Positions 1 through 7,143 of a stretch of DNA of 64,000 bases are shown here, piece after piece. The notes beneath the pieces were generated by a model. That model made no database searches, had not been told where the DNA came from, and saw nothing but the letters and a program-made list of their open reading frames with translations. Where the stretch lies: positions 62,001 to 126,000 of the forward strand of contig JABUMY010000002.1 of assembly GCA_013327885.1 (NCBI GenBank). Direction: 5' to 3'. Numbering within the stretch: position 1 is the stretch's first letter; each line of letters starts with the position of its first letter. The DNA is from Flavisolibacter longurius. GTDB lineage: Bacteria; Bacteroidota; Bacteroidia; Chitinophagales; Chitinophagaceae. The position numbers and the translations under genes are program-made.

Positions 1-104
1 CATCGCAATACAAATAGTTTCTTTGCCGGCAGGCTGCAAGGAAAGCACTTTTGCAGGTAGGAAAAACAAAAAGGGTGGCATGGTTGCGCACCCTTCTCAT
101 GAGG

Positions 105-176
105 TAGCCCGGACAAGAATCGAACTTGTATCTAGAGTTTAGGAAACTCCTATTCTATCCATTGAACTACCGGGCC
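105..176 (-). tRNA. tRNA-Arg (anticodon CCT)
   Basis: Read on the minus strand the segment folds as a tRNA. The seven-pair acceptor stem is GGCCCGG with CCGGGCT (first pair G-U). The anticodon stem is GGAGT/ACTCT with loop TTCCTAA, giving anticodon CCT, which reads AGG. The T arm is ACAAG-TTCGATT-CTTGT and the discriminator base is A. CCA is not encoded; the next bases are CCT. Nothing else is visible in positions 1-104. Confidence 0.93.
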
Positions 177-303
177 GTTGCTTAGTCCAGGGTTCGATGC
201 CTGCAGTTCATAGTCTGCAAAGCGTTGACTATGAACCGTGAACTACCGACTTTGAACTGTTCAGCGGGACGCAAAATAACAAAGAATTGTTCACCGCTCG
301 TCT

Positions 304-311
304 TATCTTTG
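304..311 (+). promoter_or_regulatory. Bacteroidota -7 promoter element
   Basis: TATCTTTG fits the TAnnTTTG -7 consensus of the Bacteroidota housekeeping sigma factor. It lies 20 bases before the ATG at 332, which supports that start over an upstream in-frame ATG at 287 that would overlap the promoter. A TTG at 287-289 is a possible -33 contact but is not at ideal spacing. Confidence 0.6.
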
Positions 312-331
312 CCAACTCTCAAAAAATTTCT

Positions 332-985
332 ATGAAATTTTACAACTGGCTGATTAAATACAGACTTTACCTTGGACTGGCGCTGATCGTGATTGGACTG
401 GCTCTGAATCTTTCCGTTAGCGGCTTCTGGCCCGTGTTTCCGCTTTACCTGATCGGCGTTATCCTGATTGCCGGTCACTTTTTCTTTGGACCGCTCCGCC
501 TGATCCAGGTGCACATGGAAGAAGGCAATATGGACGAAGCCGAACGGATCGTCAACTCCATCAAATATCCCAACCTGCTGTACAAGCCCATTCGATCGGT
601 GTATTATACCCTCAAAGGCAACCTGGCCATGATGAAGCAGGACTTTGAAGGCGCTGAAAAGAACATGAAAAAAGGCCTCGACCTGGGTATGCCCATGAAA
701 GAAGCCGAAGGGGCCTCCCTGCTGCAAATGGGTATGCTGGCCCTGCAAAAAAACGACCTTAAACAAGGCGAAAGCTATATCCGCCAGGCGCTGCGCAAAG
801 GTCTGCCCGACAAAGAAAACCACGCCGCCGCTTACCTCCAGATGTGCTCTATTATGATGAACAAGCGGGAGTTTCGGGCCGCCAAAGATTTTTTCCGCAA
901 GGCAAAAGCCCTAAAGCCCACCACGCCGCAGATTATTGACCAGATCAAGCAGATCGAAAAATACATTTCCCGGATACCGGGGTAG
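332..985 (+). CDS. membrane-anchored tetratricopeptide-repeat protein
   Basis: 217-residue protein starting MKFYNWLIKY. Two closely spaced hydrophobic segments (about residues 11-28 and 33-55) anchor it in the inner membrane. The rest is alpha-helical with TPR-like spacing: a helix pair after the anchor carries NMDEAERIV, followed by repeats around GNLAMMKQDFEGAEKNM, KEAEGASLLQMGML, ENHAAAYLQMCS and FRAAKDFFRKAKAL. TPR domains generally mediate protein-protein contacts, so a scaffold role is plausible, but no partner is shown here. The gene has its own promoter and ends in a hairpin at 1010-1047 facing a convergent gene. An upstream ATG at 287 is open in frame but would place the promoter inside the gene. 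Function unknown. Confidence 0.8.
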   Translation: MKFYNWLIKYRLYLGLALIVIGLALNLSVSGFWPVFPLYLIGVILIAGHFFFGPLRLIQVHMEEGNMDEAERIVNSIKYPNLLYKPIRSVYYTLKGNLAMMKQDFEGAEKNMKKGLDLGMPMKEAEGASLLQMGMLALQKNDLKQGESYIRQALRKGLPDKENHAAAYLQMCSIMMNKREFRAAKDFFRKAKALKPTTPQIIDQIKQIEKYISRIPG

Positions 986-987
986 TT

Positions 988-1080
988 CAATTGGCAATAA
1001 GCAATTGGCAACAGGCAAAGGGTCGCTCCTTTGCCTGTTTCTTTTTCTTGCCCATTGTATATTGCCAATCGCTTATTGAA
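988..1080. repeat. degenerate word repeat (TTGGCAAT/CAATTGGC family)
   Basis: The spacer between two convergent genes is built from variants of one word and its complement: CAATTGGCAATAAGC, AATTGGCAACAGG, CCCATTGTATATTGCC, CCAATCGCTTATTG. The same word family recurs at 48683-48715. It overlaps the terminator hairpin at 1010-1047. Confidence 0.6.
1010..1047 (+). terminator. rho-independent terminator
   Basis: Stem ACAGGCAAAGG (1011-1021) pairs perfectly with CCTTTGCCTGT (1028-1038) around a 6-base loop, followed by TTCTTTTTC. It lies 25 bases after the TPR gene stop. Confidence 0.7.
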
Positions 1081-1570
1081 AACGCAGCACCATCTCCTCA
1101 CCTTCCCAGCGCCCAAACAAGTCGGATACTTTCTGGTAGCGATAGGCAAATATTTTTTGAAGCTCATTTTTTACGATCAGTCCATGGGCGATGCTGCCCA
1201 GTATTCCCAGCGGCAGGCGGTAGTGCACAATGTCGGTCATCTCCACGCCACCTTCAATGGCTTTGAAATGATGCTGGTGATGCCATAGCTTGTAGGGGCC
1301 TTTGCGCTGTTCATCTACAAAATATTTGCCCTCGGCCACATGCGTGATCTCTGTCATCCACGCCAGCGGAATACCCAGCAGTGGTTTTACATTGTAGGTC
1401 ATCACCTGGCCGGCATACACGCCTTCGCCGTATACATTGTTCGTCACCTTGAGGTTAAGGTGCGGCGGCGTTACCGCCTTTAAATTGGTGGCGTTTGAAA
1501 AAAAGGCCCATACTTCGTCGAGGCTTGCGGGCACCTTTTGCACACTTTGCAAAGAATATACTTTCCCCAT
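1073..1570 (-). CDS. SRPBCC family ligand-binding protein (COG4276-like)
   Basis: 165 residues. The N-terminus has the START/Bet v1-type pattern: a short beta strand followed by VPASLDEVWAFFSNATNL, the typical first alpha helix of SRPBCC domains. Later strands include GEGVYAGQVMTYNV and GKYFVDEQRKGPYKLWHHQH. The last helix is QKIFAYRYQKVSDLF. Length and motif order match the single-domain COG4276 family, sometimes labelled cell-division inhibitor-like by old annotation. These proteins bind hydrophobic ligands; no ligand can be inferred here. No signal peptide, so cytoplasmic. The gene is divergent from pyrH and convergent with the TPR gene. Confidence 0.85.
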   Translation of the reverse strand: MGKVYSLQSVQKVPASLDEVWAFFSNATNLKAVTPPHLNLKVTNNVYGEGVYAGQVMTYNVKPLLGIPLAWMTEITHVAEGKYFVDEQRKGPYKLWHHQHHFKAIEGGVEMTDIVHYRLPLGILGSIAHGLIVKNELQKIFAYRYQKVSDLFGRWEGEEMVLRFQ

Positions 1571-1643
1571 ATCGTTTCAACAATTAAAGATCCAAAGCGT
1601 TGACGAAATAACGGCAAACACCCAACTGCAAACACCAAACCTT

Positions 1644-1651
1644 TATCTTCG
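1644..1651 (+). promoter_or_regulatory. Bacteroidota -7-like promoter element of pyrH
   Basis: TATCTTCG, one base away from TAnnTTTG, 18 bases before the pyrH ATG. Confidence 0.5.
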
Positions 1652-1669
1652 CACCGCTAACAAAAAATT

Positions 1670-2383
1670 ATGCTTCCAAAATACAAACGCATTCTGCTGA
1701 AACTTTCCGGTGAGTCCCTGATGGGTGATAAAAGTTTCGGATTCGACACCGCTGTTATCAATCAATATGCCCAGGACATCAAGTCCATTATCGAGCTGGG
1801 TGTGCAGGTAGCCATCGTTATTGGCGGTGGTAATATCTACCGCGGCATGAACGAGGCTGAAACCGGTATTGAACGGGCCCACGGCGATTATATGGGCATG
1901 CTGGCCACCGTTATCAACGGCATGGCCCTGCAGGCCGGACTGGAAAAGTTTGGCGTATACACCCGCTTGCAAAGCGCCATTAAAATGGAGCAGATCGCAG
2001 AGCCTTATATCCGCCGCCGGGCCATCCGCCACGTGGAAAAAGGCCGCGTGGTGATCTTTGGTGCCGGTACCGGTAACCCTTATTTCACCACCGACACCGC
2101 GGGGTCGCTGCGGGCTATCGAAATAAAGGCCGATGTGATCATGAAAGGCACCCGCGTGGATGGCATTTATACAGCCGATCCCGAAAAAAATCCGGATGCC
2201 ACCAAGTACGGAAAAATCACCTACCAGGAATGTATCACCCAAAAGCTGAACGTAATGGACATGACAGCATTTACCCTGTGTATGGAAAACAATTTACCCA
2301 TCGTGGTATTTGACATGAACAAGCCGGGAAATCTACGTCGCGTAGTAACCGGTGAGAAGGTAGGTACATTGGTTTCAGCCTGA
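1670..2383 (+). CDS. pyrH: UMP kinase
   Basis: 237 residues, the usual length for bacterial UMP kinase, which phosphorylates UMP to UDP with ATP in the cytoplasm and feeds pyrimidine nucleotide synthesis. Visible hallmarks of the amino-acid-kinase fold are the N-terminal KLSGESLMG, the UMP-binding IGGGNIYRG, the [17 protein letters not shown] segment, and [17 protein letters not shown] near the nucleotide site. The start follows a promoter-like TATCTTCG with little leader. In many bacteria pyrH is followed by the ribosome recycling factor gene frr; here the next gene instead encodes a coiled-coil protein 84 bases downstream. Confidence 0.97.
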   Translation: MLPKYKRILLKLSGESLMGDKSFGFDTAVINQYAQDIKSIIELGVQVAIVIGGGNIYRGMNEAETGIERAHGDYMGMLATVINGMALQAGLEKFGVYTRLQSAIKMEQIAEPYIRRRAIRHVEKGRVVIFGAGTGNPYFTTDTAGSLRAIEIKADVIMKGTRVDGIYTADPEKNPDATKYGKITYQECITQKLNVMDMTAFTLCMENNLPIVVFDMNKPGNLRRVVTGEKVGTLVSA

Positions 2384-2467
2384 GCGTAAATTTACGAGGG
2401 AGAATTACGTATAAAGTTTTGCAGAAAAGCCTTAGCTTGCCTCCGCAAAACTGACTGGACACACCAC

Positions 2468-3373
2468 ATGTTAATCTTTACACTCCCCTCCGGACTTTTA
2501 GAAATCACCATCTTTGGCTTTGCCGTCGTCGCTTTTATCATAGCCGTACGGTTTTTTATGGACAGCCGAAGACGCCTCGCAGAACTGTTTCCCGGCACCG
2601 TAAATGCCCGCAAGCTTTTACCCTTCGGGGTCGACCGCAGCGGCTTCCTCATTCCCAAGACGGAAGCGCCAAAAGAAAAGCCAGCCGCCCGGGTTTTCTT
2701 CCGGTCTTCGGAAACTACGTCCCCCGATGCCACCAAAGGCGAGATCCGCGAACTGCGGCAGCAGGTAAAACTGCAGCAGCAGGAACTGGAAAGAGCCCTG
2801 CAGAAAATGGCGCAAATCGGCCAGCAGGCCGTGGCCGAAGAAAAAACCGCCACGGTTTTGGCCGAACAGCAACGGCTGGAAAGCATGCGCCTGCAACTGG
2901 AAAAAAAGGACGCAGAGATCCAACGCTTGAAGCAGCAGGAAACCTACGCCCAAAAAATGCAGGAGCGCTTCGAGGAAGTGCAGGCAGAATTTGAATCGCT
3001 GCAGGAAAAAATGGCGCAGATGGAACAGCAGGCCTGGCAAACGGCGGAGCTGACCATTCAACTGGAGCACAGCGAGCAAACAGCCCTGCGGCTGGAAGAA
3101 TCCCTGGCAAAAAAAGACGACAAGTTGCGTGACCTGAGCCTGGAAAACCAGCGCCTGCACGACAGCTTTGCCGAATTGCAGGAAAAGCTTTCCGAAGCCA
3201 CCCTGCAGCGCCAGCAACTGGCCCGGAAAGTACAACTGCTCGAATCCCTGAATTCGGACATGCAGTCGATGGCCGAATCGAACCGTAAATTAAAAACCGA
3301 AATTGCCCGTGTGGCGGAGCTGGAAAGTATGCTGCAGATGGTTTCGGAAGAAAGACATAGCTATAGGAGATAG
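2468..3373 (+). CDS. membrane-anchored coiled-coil protein
   Basis: 301 residues. A single hydrophobic helix (about residues 9-27, IFGFAVVAFIIAVRFF) is followed by a linker of about 60 residues. Residues 90 to 295 are an almost uninterrupted heptad-rich coiled coil high in Gln, Glu, Leu and Lys (for example LRQQVKLQQQELERAL). No enzymatic motif is visible. The layout suggests an inner-membrane protein with a cytoplasmic rod, perhaps structural. It follows pyrH in the same direction and is closed by a strong terminator, so co-transcription with pyrH is possible. Not recognised as a named family. Confidence 0.75.
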   Translation: MLIFTLPSGLLEITIFGFAVVAFIIAVRFFMDSRRRLAELFPGTVNARKLLPFGVDRSGFLIPKTEAPKEKPAARVFFRSSETTSPDATKGEIRELRQQVKLQQQELERALQKMAQIGQQAVAEEKTATVLAEQQRLESMRLQLEKKDAEIQRLKQQETYAQKMQERFEEVQAEFESLQEKMAQMEQQAWQTAELTIQLEHSEQTALRLEESLAKKDDKLRDLSLENQRLHDSFAELQEKLSEATLQRQQLARKVQLLESLNSDMQSMAESNRKLKTEIARVAELESMLQMVSEERHSYRR

Positions 3374-3390
3374 TAGGTTGCTATCGACAT

Positions 3391-3432
3391 AAAAAAGCCA
3401 TCAGCGTTTGTAATTCGCTGGTGGCTTTTTTT
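3391..3432 (+). terminator. strong rho-independent terminator
   Basis: AAAAAAGCCATCAGCG pairs with CGCTGGTGGCTTTTTT (one G-T pair) around a 9-base loop, with T-rich tail; 18 bases after the coiled-coil gene stop. Confidence 0.9.
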
Positions 3433-3572
3433 GTGTTTTTAATTGAAGGAAACAGGTTGCGTATTGTTAGCCCTTGTCAATTACGTTCAGGCTTTTGTTT
3501 TGTGTTTTTTGATCGGTGTGGTGATTGCTGTTTCGCCCTTTCATGGCTTAGTTTCGATTCATATTTTCTATT

Positions 3573-3999
3573 CCCGGCCCTTGCAGGCCGGGCTGATATA
3601 TGTCGCCCTTTCAGGGCTAAACATAAAAAGCAACAGGCTCCCGAGAAGCCACGTGTTTATAGTAAATTTTCTAAAGAGAAGAAAAGAGCTCAATAGATTC
3701 AAGCCAAAGAAAGGTATAAAAGCAAATTGGAATTAAAATCGAACATCAGACAAAGACCCCGAAGGGGTCACCTGTTAATAGCCCGGGTGAAACCCGGGGA
3801 ATGGTTAGCAATACCGAACAACGACCCCAAAGTGGGTCGAACAGCAGCGCTAAAGAATTTAAAAAAAATGCCCGATGCTTTCCCAGTGAAGAACAGGCAT
3901 TATACATTCGTCACTCCTGCTCTCTATCGTTCGACCCCTACGGGGTCGGGTGAAAATGGTGTTGTTTTTTTTCTACCAAGGTGTGGCTCCTACGGAGCC
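3573..3999. repeat. cluster of REP-like short palindromes in a gene-free stretch
   Basis: The roughly 800-base region from 3433 to 4188 contains no convincing gene. It holds at least seven perfect or near-perfect short palindromes: CCCGGCC-CTTGCA-GGCCGGG (3573-3592), GCCCTTTCAGGGC (3605-3617), GACCCCGAAGGGGTC (3755-3769), CCCGGGTGAAACCCGGG (3782-3798), GACCCCAAAGTGGGTC (3823-3838), GACCCCTACGGGGTC (3933-3947) and GGCTCCTACGGAGCC (3985-3999). Three share a GACCCC arm. The arrangement is like clustered REP elements. Open frames through it (for example 3727-4083) are an accident of the repeat composition. Confidence 0.65.
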
Positions 4000-4090
4000 G
4001 GTCTTCTCCTGTTCAATTCTTTTTTACAAACACGGTACACATTCCAGTGTAAAGAGATCCAGCCCAATCCTATCCTATCTTAAAAAATTT

Positions 4091-4144
4091 ATCGACCATC
4101 GACCATCGACCATCGACCATCGACCATCGACCATCGACCATCGA
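4091..4144. repeat. heptanucleotide tandem repeat (ATCGACC)x7
   Basis: Seven perfect copies of ATCGACC from 4091 to 4139 followed by a partial copy. It is directly followed by a second degenerate word repeat (AAACTGTAAACGG and variants, 4145-4182) that resembles the one at 23655-23735. Copy number could vary by slippage. It lies just beyond the stop of the minus-strand M1 peptidase gene. Confidence 0.9.
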
Positions 4145-4188
4145 AAACTGTAAACGGAAAACGGGAAACTGTAAACCTTAAACGCTTC

Positions 4189-6138
4189 CTACATCGCCGG
4201 TTTCAACACATTGTTCTTCCGGTTCAGGTCGGGCAGTTTTTTATCGGGGTCAATGACCACTTCGGTGATCTTTCCTTCGGGATAAACATAGAAGGTGGCT
4301 TCGCTGCCCTTCATCCACGATTCCACAGGAACGGTAATGTTGTGCACCTTTCCATTGGCTTCTTTAACCTGCACCTGTACGGGCATGGCCATCTGCTCCA
4401 TGTTTTGCAGGGTAATGGCAACGCCTTGTTCCGGCTTGGTGCTGGTTGGCGTTACGCTTTTCAGGGCCACATCAAATTTGTAGTTATTGAGCACCCACGA
4501 CCGCCAGAACCAGGCAAGGTCTTCGCCGGCGGCATTTTCCATGGTGCGGAAAAAATCCCAGGGAGTCGGATGCTTGTAGGCCCAGGCACGGATGTATTCC
4601 TGGAAGGCCGCGTCAAAGCGTTCGGGTCCCAGTACGATCTCCCGCAGGGCGATCAGCATTTGCGAGGGCTTTTCATACGCCGCGATCCCAAGGTTGAATT
4701 CGGCAATCTGGTCGGGCTTCGTATAAAGCGGTTCCATTTTATCGCCAAACGTATACCGCAGCATGTCATCGCCGCTGAAATAGGAAAAGCCTGCAAACTC
4801 GCCTTTGTTGAAAGCTTTCGTGGACAGGCTGTTGATGAACGTATTAAAGCCTTCGTCCATCCAGGCAAACTTACGCTCGTTGGTGCCCACGATCATCGGG
4901 AACCAGATATGCCCGAATTCGTGATCCGTCACTCCCCAGAGGTCAGCGCCGGCGGCCATGTAGCTGCAGAAAACAATGCCGGGATATTCCATTCCGCCCA
5001 CAATACCGGCTACGTTAATGGCCGTGGGATAGGGATAAGAAAACCATTTTTCGGAATAATGTTCAATCGACGCTTTCACAAATTCGGTGCTGCGCTGCCA
5101 GCCGTTTGGCTTGATGCTTTCGGCCGGGTAAGCACTCATGGCCAACGACTTTTTGCCACCCGGCAGGTTGATACGGGCCGCATCCAGCACAAAGGCTTTG
5201 GAGGCGCCAAAGGCAATGTCCCTTGCGTTTTGCATGCGGAACCGCCAGGTAAGGTTACCACCCGAAGGACGGCTTTTTGCATCGGTCACTTCACTAGCGG
5301 CACGAATGGGGACGGTTTTGTCGCTGCTTCTTGCCTGCTGCAATCGGGAAACCTGCGTAGCCGTATACACGTCTTTTTCATTCAGCAATTCGCCTGACCC
5401 AACGATGATCAGGTTGGCCGGTGCCGTGATGGTATAATCAAAATTGCCGTACTCGAGATAAAACTCACCGGCGCCCAGATAAGGCAGTGTGTTCCAACCC
5501 TGCTGGTCGTCGTACACACACATGCGGGGATACCATTGCGCAATGGTGTACACCCAGCCATTTTTTGTTTTGAGGCGCCCCATGCGGTCGGTGCCGTATT
5601 CGGGAACTGTAAATTCAAAGGCAATGGAAAGCACGGCTTTTTTGCCGGCCGCTTTCAGGGCATCCTGTAGCCAAACCTGCAGGCGGGTATCGGAGGTGAT
5701 GGTTTTGGGTGTATATTTTTTGCCTTCCACTTCCACCGAAACCGATTTGATGACATAGCCTTGGGTAAAGCCGGCGTTGGCATAACGGCCGCTGCCCGGC
5801 GCCGAAGCAGTGCCGGTGCCGCGGGAATCGTTGCGGAAGATATTCTGGTCGAGTTGCAGCCAGAGATAATTTAGCGCATCCGGACTGTTATTGGTGTACG
5901 TAATGTCCACCGTACCCGAGATCTTGTGTTGTGCGGTATCCAATGTTACGGCCAGTTTGTAGTCGGCACTGTTTTGCCAGTACTGCGGCCCCGGTGAGCC
6001 GTTGGCCGACCGGTACACCGTGCCGCTGTTGGGGTAAAAATCAAGGGCAAACAATTCTTTCGGGTTAAACTTCGATGGCTGTGCAAAAGCGGCCAGTCCA
6101 ACAAAATTGGCAAGCAACAAAAGGGAGATTCTTCTCAT
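4189..6138 (-). CDS. secreted M1 family aminopeptidase-like metallopeptidase
   Basis: 649 residues with a signal peptide ending near FAQP (residue 20). The gluzincin zinc site is intact: HEFGH at residues 406-410 and the third zinc ligand in WMDEGFN, Glu429. The substrate-anchoring GxMEN-like motif appears as GGMEYPG (381-387). The N-terminal half is the all-beta domain typical of the M1 family and the C-terminal part after the catalytic domain is short, as in the Bacteroidota group of M1-like proteins. It probably removes N-terminal residues from peptides in the periplasm or outside. The gene stands alone, its stop close to tandem repeats and its start 74 bases from the stop region of nothing on the same strand; regulation not visible. 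Confidence 0.92.
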   Translation of the reverse strand: MRRISLLLLANFVGLAAFAQPSKFNPKELFALDFYPNSGTVYRSANGSPGPQYWQNSADYKLAVTLDTAQHKISGTVDITYTNNSPDALNYLWLQLDQNIFRNDSRGTGTASAPGSGRYANAGFTQGYVIKSVSVEVEGKKYTPKTITSDTRLQVWLQDALKAAGKKAVLSIAFEFTVPEYGTDRMGRLKTKNGWVYTIAQWYPRMCVYDDQQGWNTLPYLGAGEFYLEYGNFDYTITAPANLIIVGSGELLNEKDVYTATQVSRLQQARSSDKTVPIRAASEVTDAKSRPSGGNLTWRFRMQNARDIAFGASKAFVLDAARINLPGGKKSLAMSAYPAESIKPNGWQRSTEFVKASIEHYSEKWFSYPYPTAINVAGIVGGMEYPGIVFCSYMAAGADLWGVTDHEFGHIWFPMIVGTNERKFAWMDEGFNTFINSLSTKAFNKGEFAGFSYFSGDDMLRYTFGDKMEPLYTKPDQIAEFNLGIAAYEKPSQMLIALREIVLGPERFDAAFQEYIRAWAYKHPTPWDFFRTMENAAGEDLAWFWRSWVLNNYKFDVALKSVTPTSTKPEQGVAITLQNMEQMAMPVQVQVKEANGKVHNITVPVESWMKGSEATFYVYPEGKITEVVIDPDKKLPDLNRKNNVLKPAM

Positions 6139-6211
6139 CAGGTTAAATACTTTTTACGTAAAATGGGGCAGTAAAGGCAATGAAAAATCCATGCCGCTGC
6201 GCTACCTATCA

Positions 6212-6988
6212 TCAGGGAAACAGGGATTCGGCAATGGCCACGCTTTCGGGTTTGCCCACATCGATCACTTTGTTTTCGGTATGATCAAAGCCTGCGATCT
6301 TATACCGTGGTGCCATGGAAAGATAAACATCGATCAGCGAGAACTTACCCGTTTGCGTGATTGCATCAAAAACGGTGGGCTCAAAAAGGGCGATACCGCT
6401 GTACGCTTTTTGTATATAGGCATCGGCCTGCACGGCAATGCGTTCAATGAGCGAAGGGGCCGTATTGCGCCAGCCGCACAGCCGGTTGTATTCATTAAAA
6501 AGAAGGTACCGCGATGTTGGCCGGTCGCTCACCGCCAGTGAAATATCCGCTCCATGCTGCTGGTGAAAGCTTAAGAAGGCTTTGAGATTGGTATCGGTAA
6601 GAATATCAACGTTGATGGTTAAAAATGTACCGCCCTGCAAGTGTTCTCTTGCTTTCAGCAGGCCGCCGCCGGTTTCCAGCACAGCGTCCCTTTCATCGCT
6701 GACGATGATATTGCTGCCCCAGCCTTTTGCCTTTTCAATGGCATCGGTGATCTGGTCGGCAAAATGGTGCACATTCACCACCACATCGGTAAAGCCGTAC
6801 TGCTGCAGGTATTCTACATTGCGTTGCAAAAGCGATTTACCATTCACCACGGCCAGCGCCTTTGGATGCTTATCGGTCCAGGGCTTAAAACGGGTGCCCA
6901 GGCCAGCGGCAAAGATCATGGCACGACCGGCCCCTTGTCCCCCGGTGGGAGAACTTAGACCGATGTTTTCTTTTTTATCTTCTGTCAT
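6212..6988 (-). CDS. nucleotidyltransferase, MurU-like (MurNAc-1-P uridylyltransferase family)
   Basis: The core begins AMIFAAGLGTRFKPWTDKHPKAL, the nucleotide-binding signature of sugar-phosphate nucleotidyltransferases, followed by a sugar-site ETGGGL and a C-terminal INVDILT/DRPTSRYLLF region. Neighbouring an AmgK homologue points to MurU, which makes UDP-MurNAc from MurNAc-1-phosphate in peptidoglycan recycling; a mannose-1-phosphate guanylyltransferase is the alternative. Relatives start directly at the MIFAAG strand. Here the frame extends upstream through LSSPTGGQGAGR, encoded by a G/C-rich intergenic repeat (6927-6957). The start at 6988 (MTEDKKENIG) is chosen because it follows nothing better; in-frame ATGs at 7033 and immediately before IFAAGLG are alternatives. 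Confidence 0.82.
   Translation of the reverse strand: MTEDKKENIGLSSPTGGQGAGRAMIFAAGLGTRFKPWTDKHPKALAVVNGKSLLQRNVEYLQQYGFTDVVVNVHHFADQITDAIEKAKGWGSNIIVSDERDAVLETGGGLLKAREHLQGGTFLTINVDILTDTNLKAFLSFHQQHGADISLAVSDRPTSRYLLFNEYNRLCGWRNTAPSLIERIAVQADAYIQKAYSGIALFEPTVFDAITQTGKFSLIDVYLSMAPRYKIAGFDHTENKVIDVGKPESVAIAESLFP
6927..6957 (-). repeat. G/C-rich repeat copy inside the MurU-like gene 5' end
   Basis: Its reverse complement starts CTAAGTTCTCCCACCGGGGG and matches the 31-base segment at 7113-7143 with about three differences. It encodes LSSPTGGQGAGR at the N-terminus of the nucleotidyltransferase. Confidence 0.75.
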
Positions 6989-7112
6989 TTCCTTAAGCTC
7001 AATCGTTTTGTTTTTCAATCCGCGACATTTCATTTTGGATTTTCACCCGGTTGGTTTGGTTTCTTCTCCTGTTATTGTAAAGGAAAAGTCACCGGCTTCA
7101 ATGACACAACCA

Positions 7113-7143
7113 CCTAGGTTCCCCCACCGGGGGACAGGGGGCC
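7113..7143 (+). repeat. G/C-rich repeat copy at the 3' end of the AmgK-RapZ gene
   Basis: Starts CTAGGTTCCCCCACCGGGGG; inverted with respect to the copy at 6927-6957. The kinase-RapZ reading frame runs into it, ending NGPLSPGGGT, and its TAG stop is supplied by the repeat. Confidence 0.75.

Noticed and set aside
182-823. 213-codon minus-strand frame opposite the TPR gene
   Set aside because: Antisense shadow of a better-supported gene with its own promoter; no family pattern.
3727-4083. 118-codon frame in the palindrome cluster
   Set aside because: Follows the repeat units (RPRRGHLLIARVKPGEWL is repeat-derived); no start context.
4091-4144. Possible CRISPR array
   Set aside because: Seven-base contiguous units without spacers; a simple tandem repeat.
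4342-5397. 351-codon plus-strand frame opposite the M1 peptidase
   Set aside because: Antisense of an intact HEFGH metallopeptidase.
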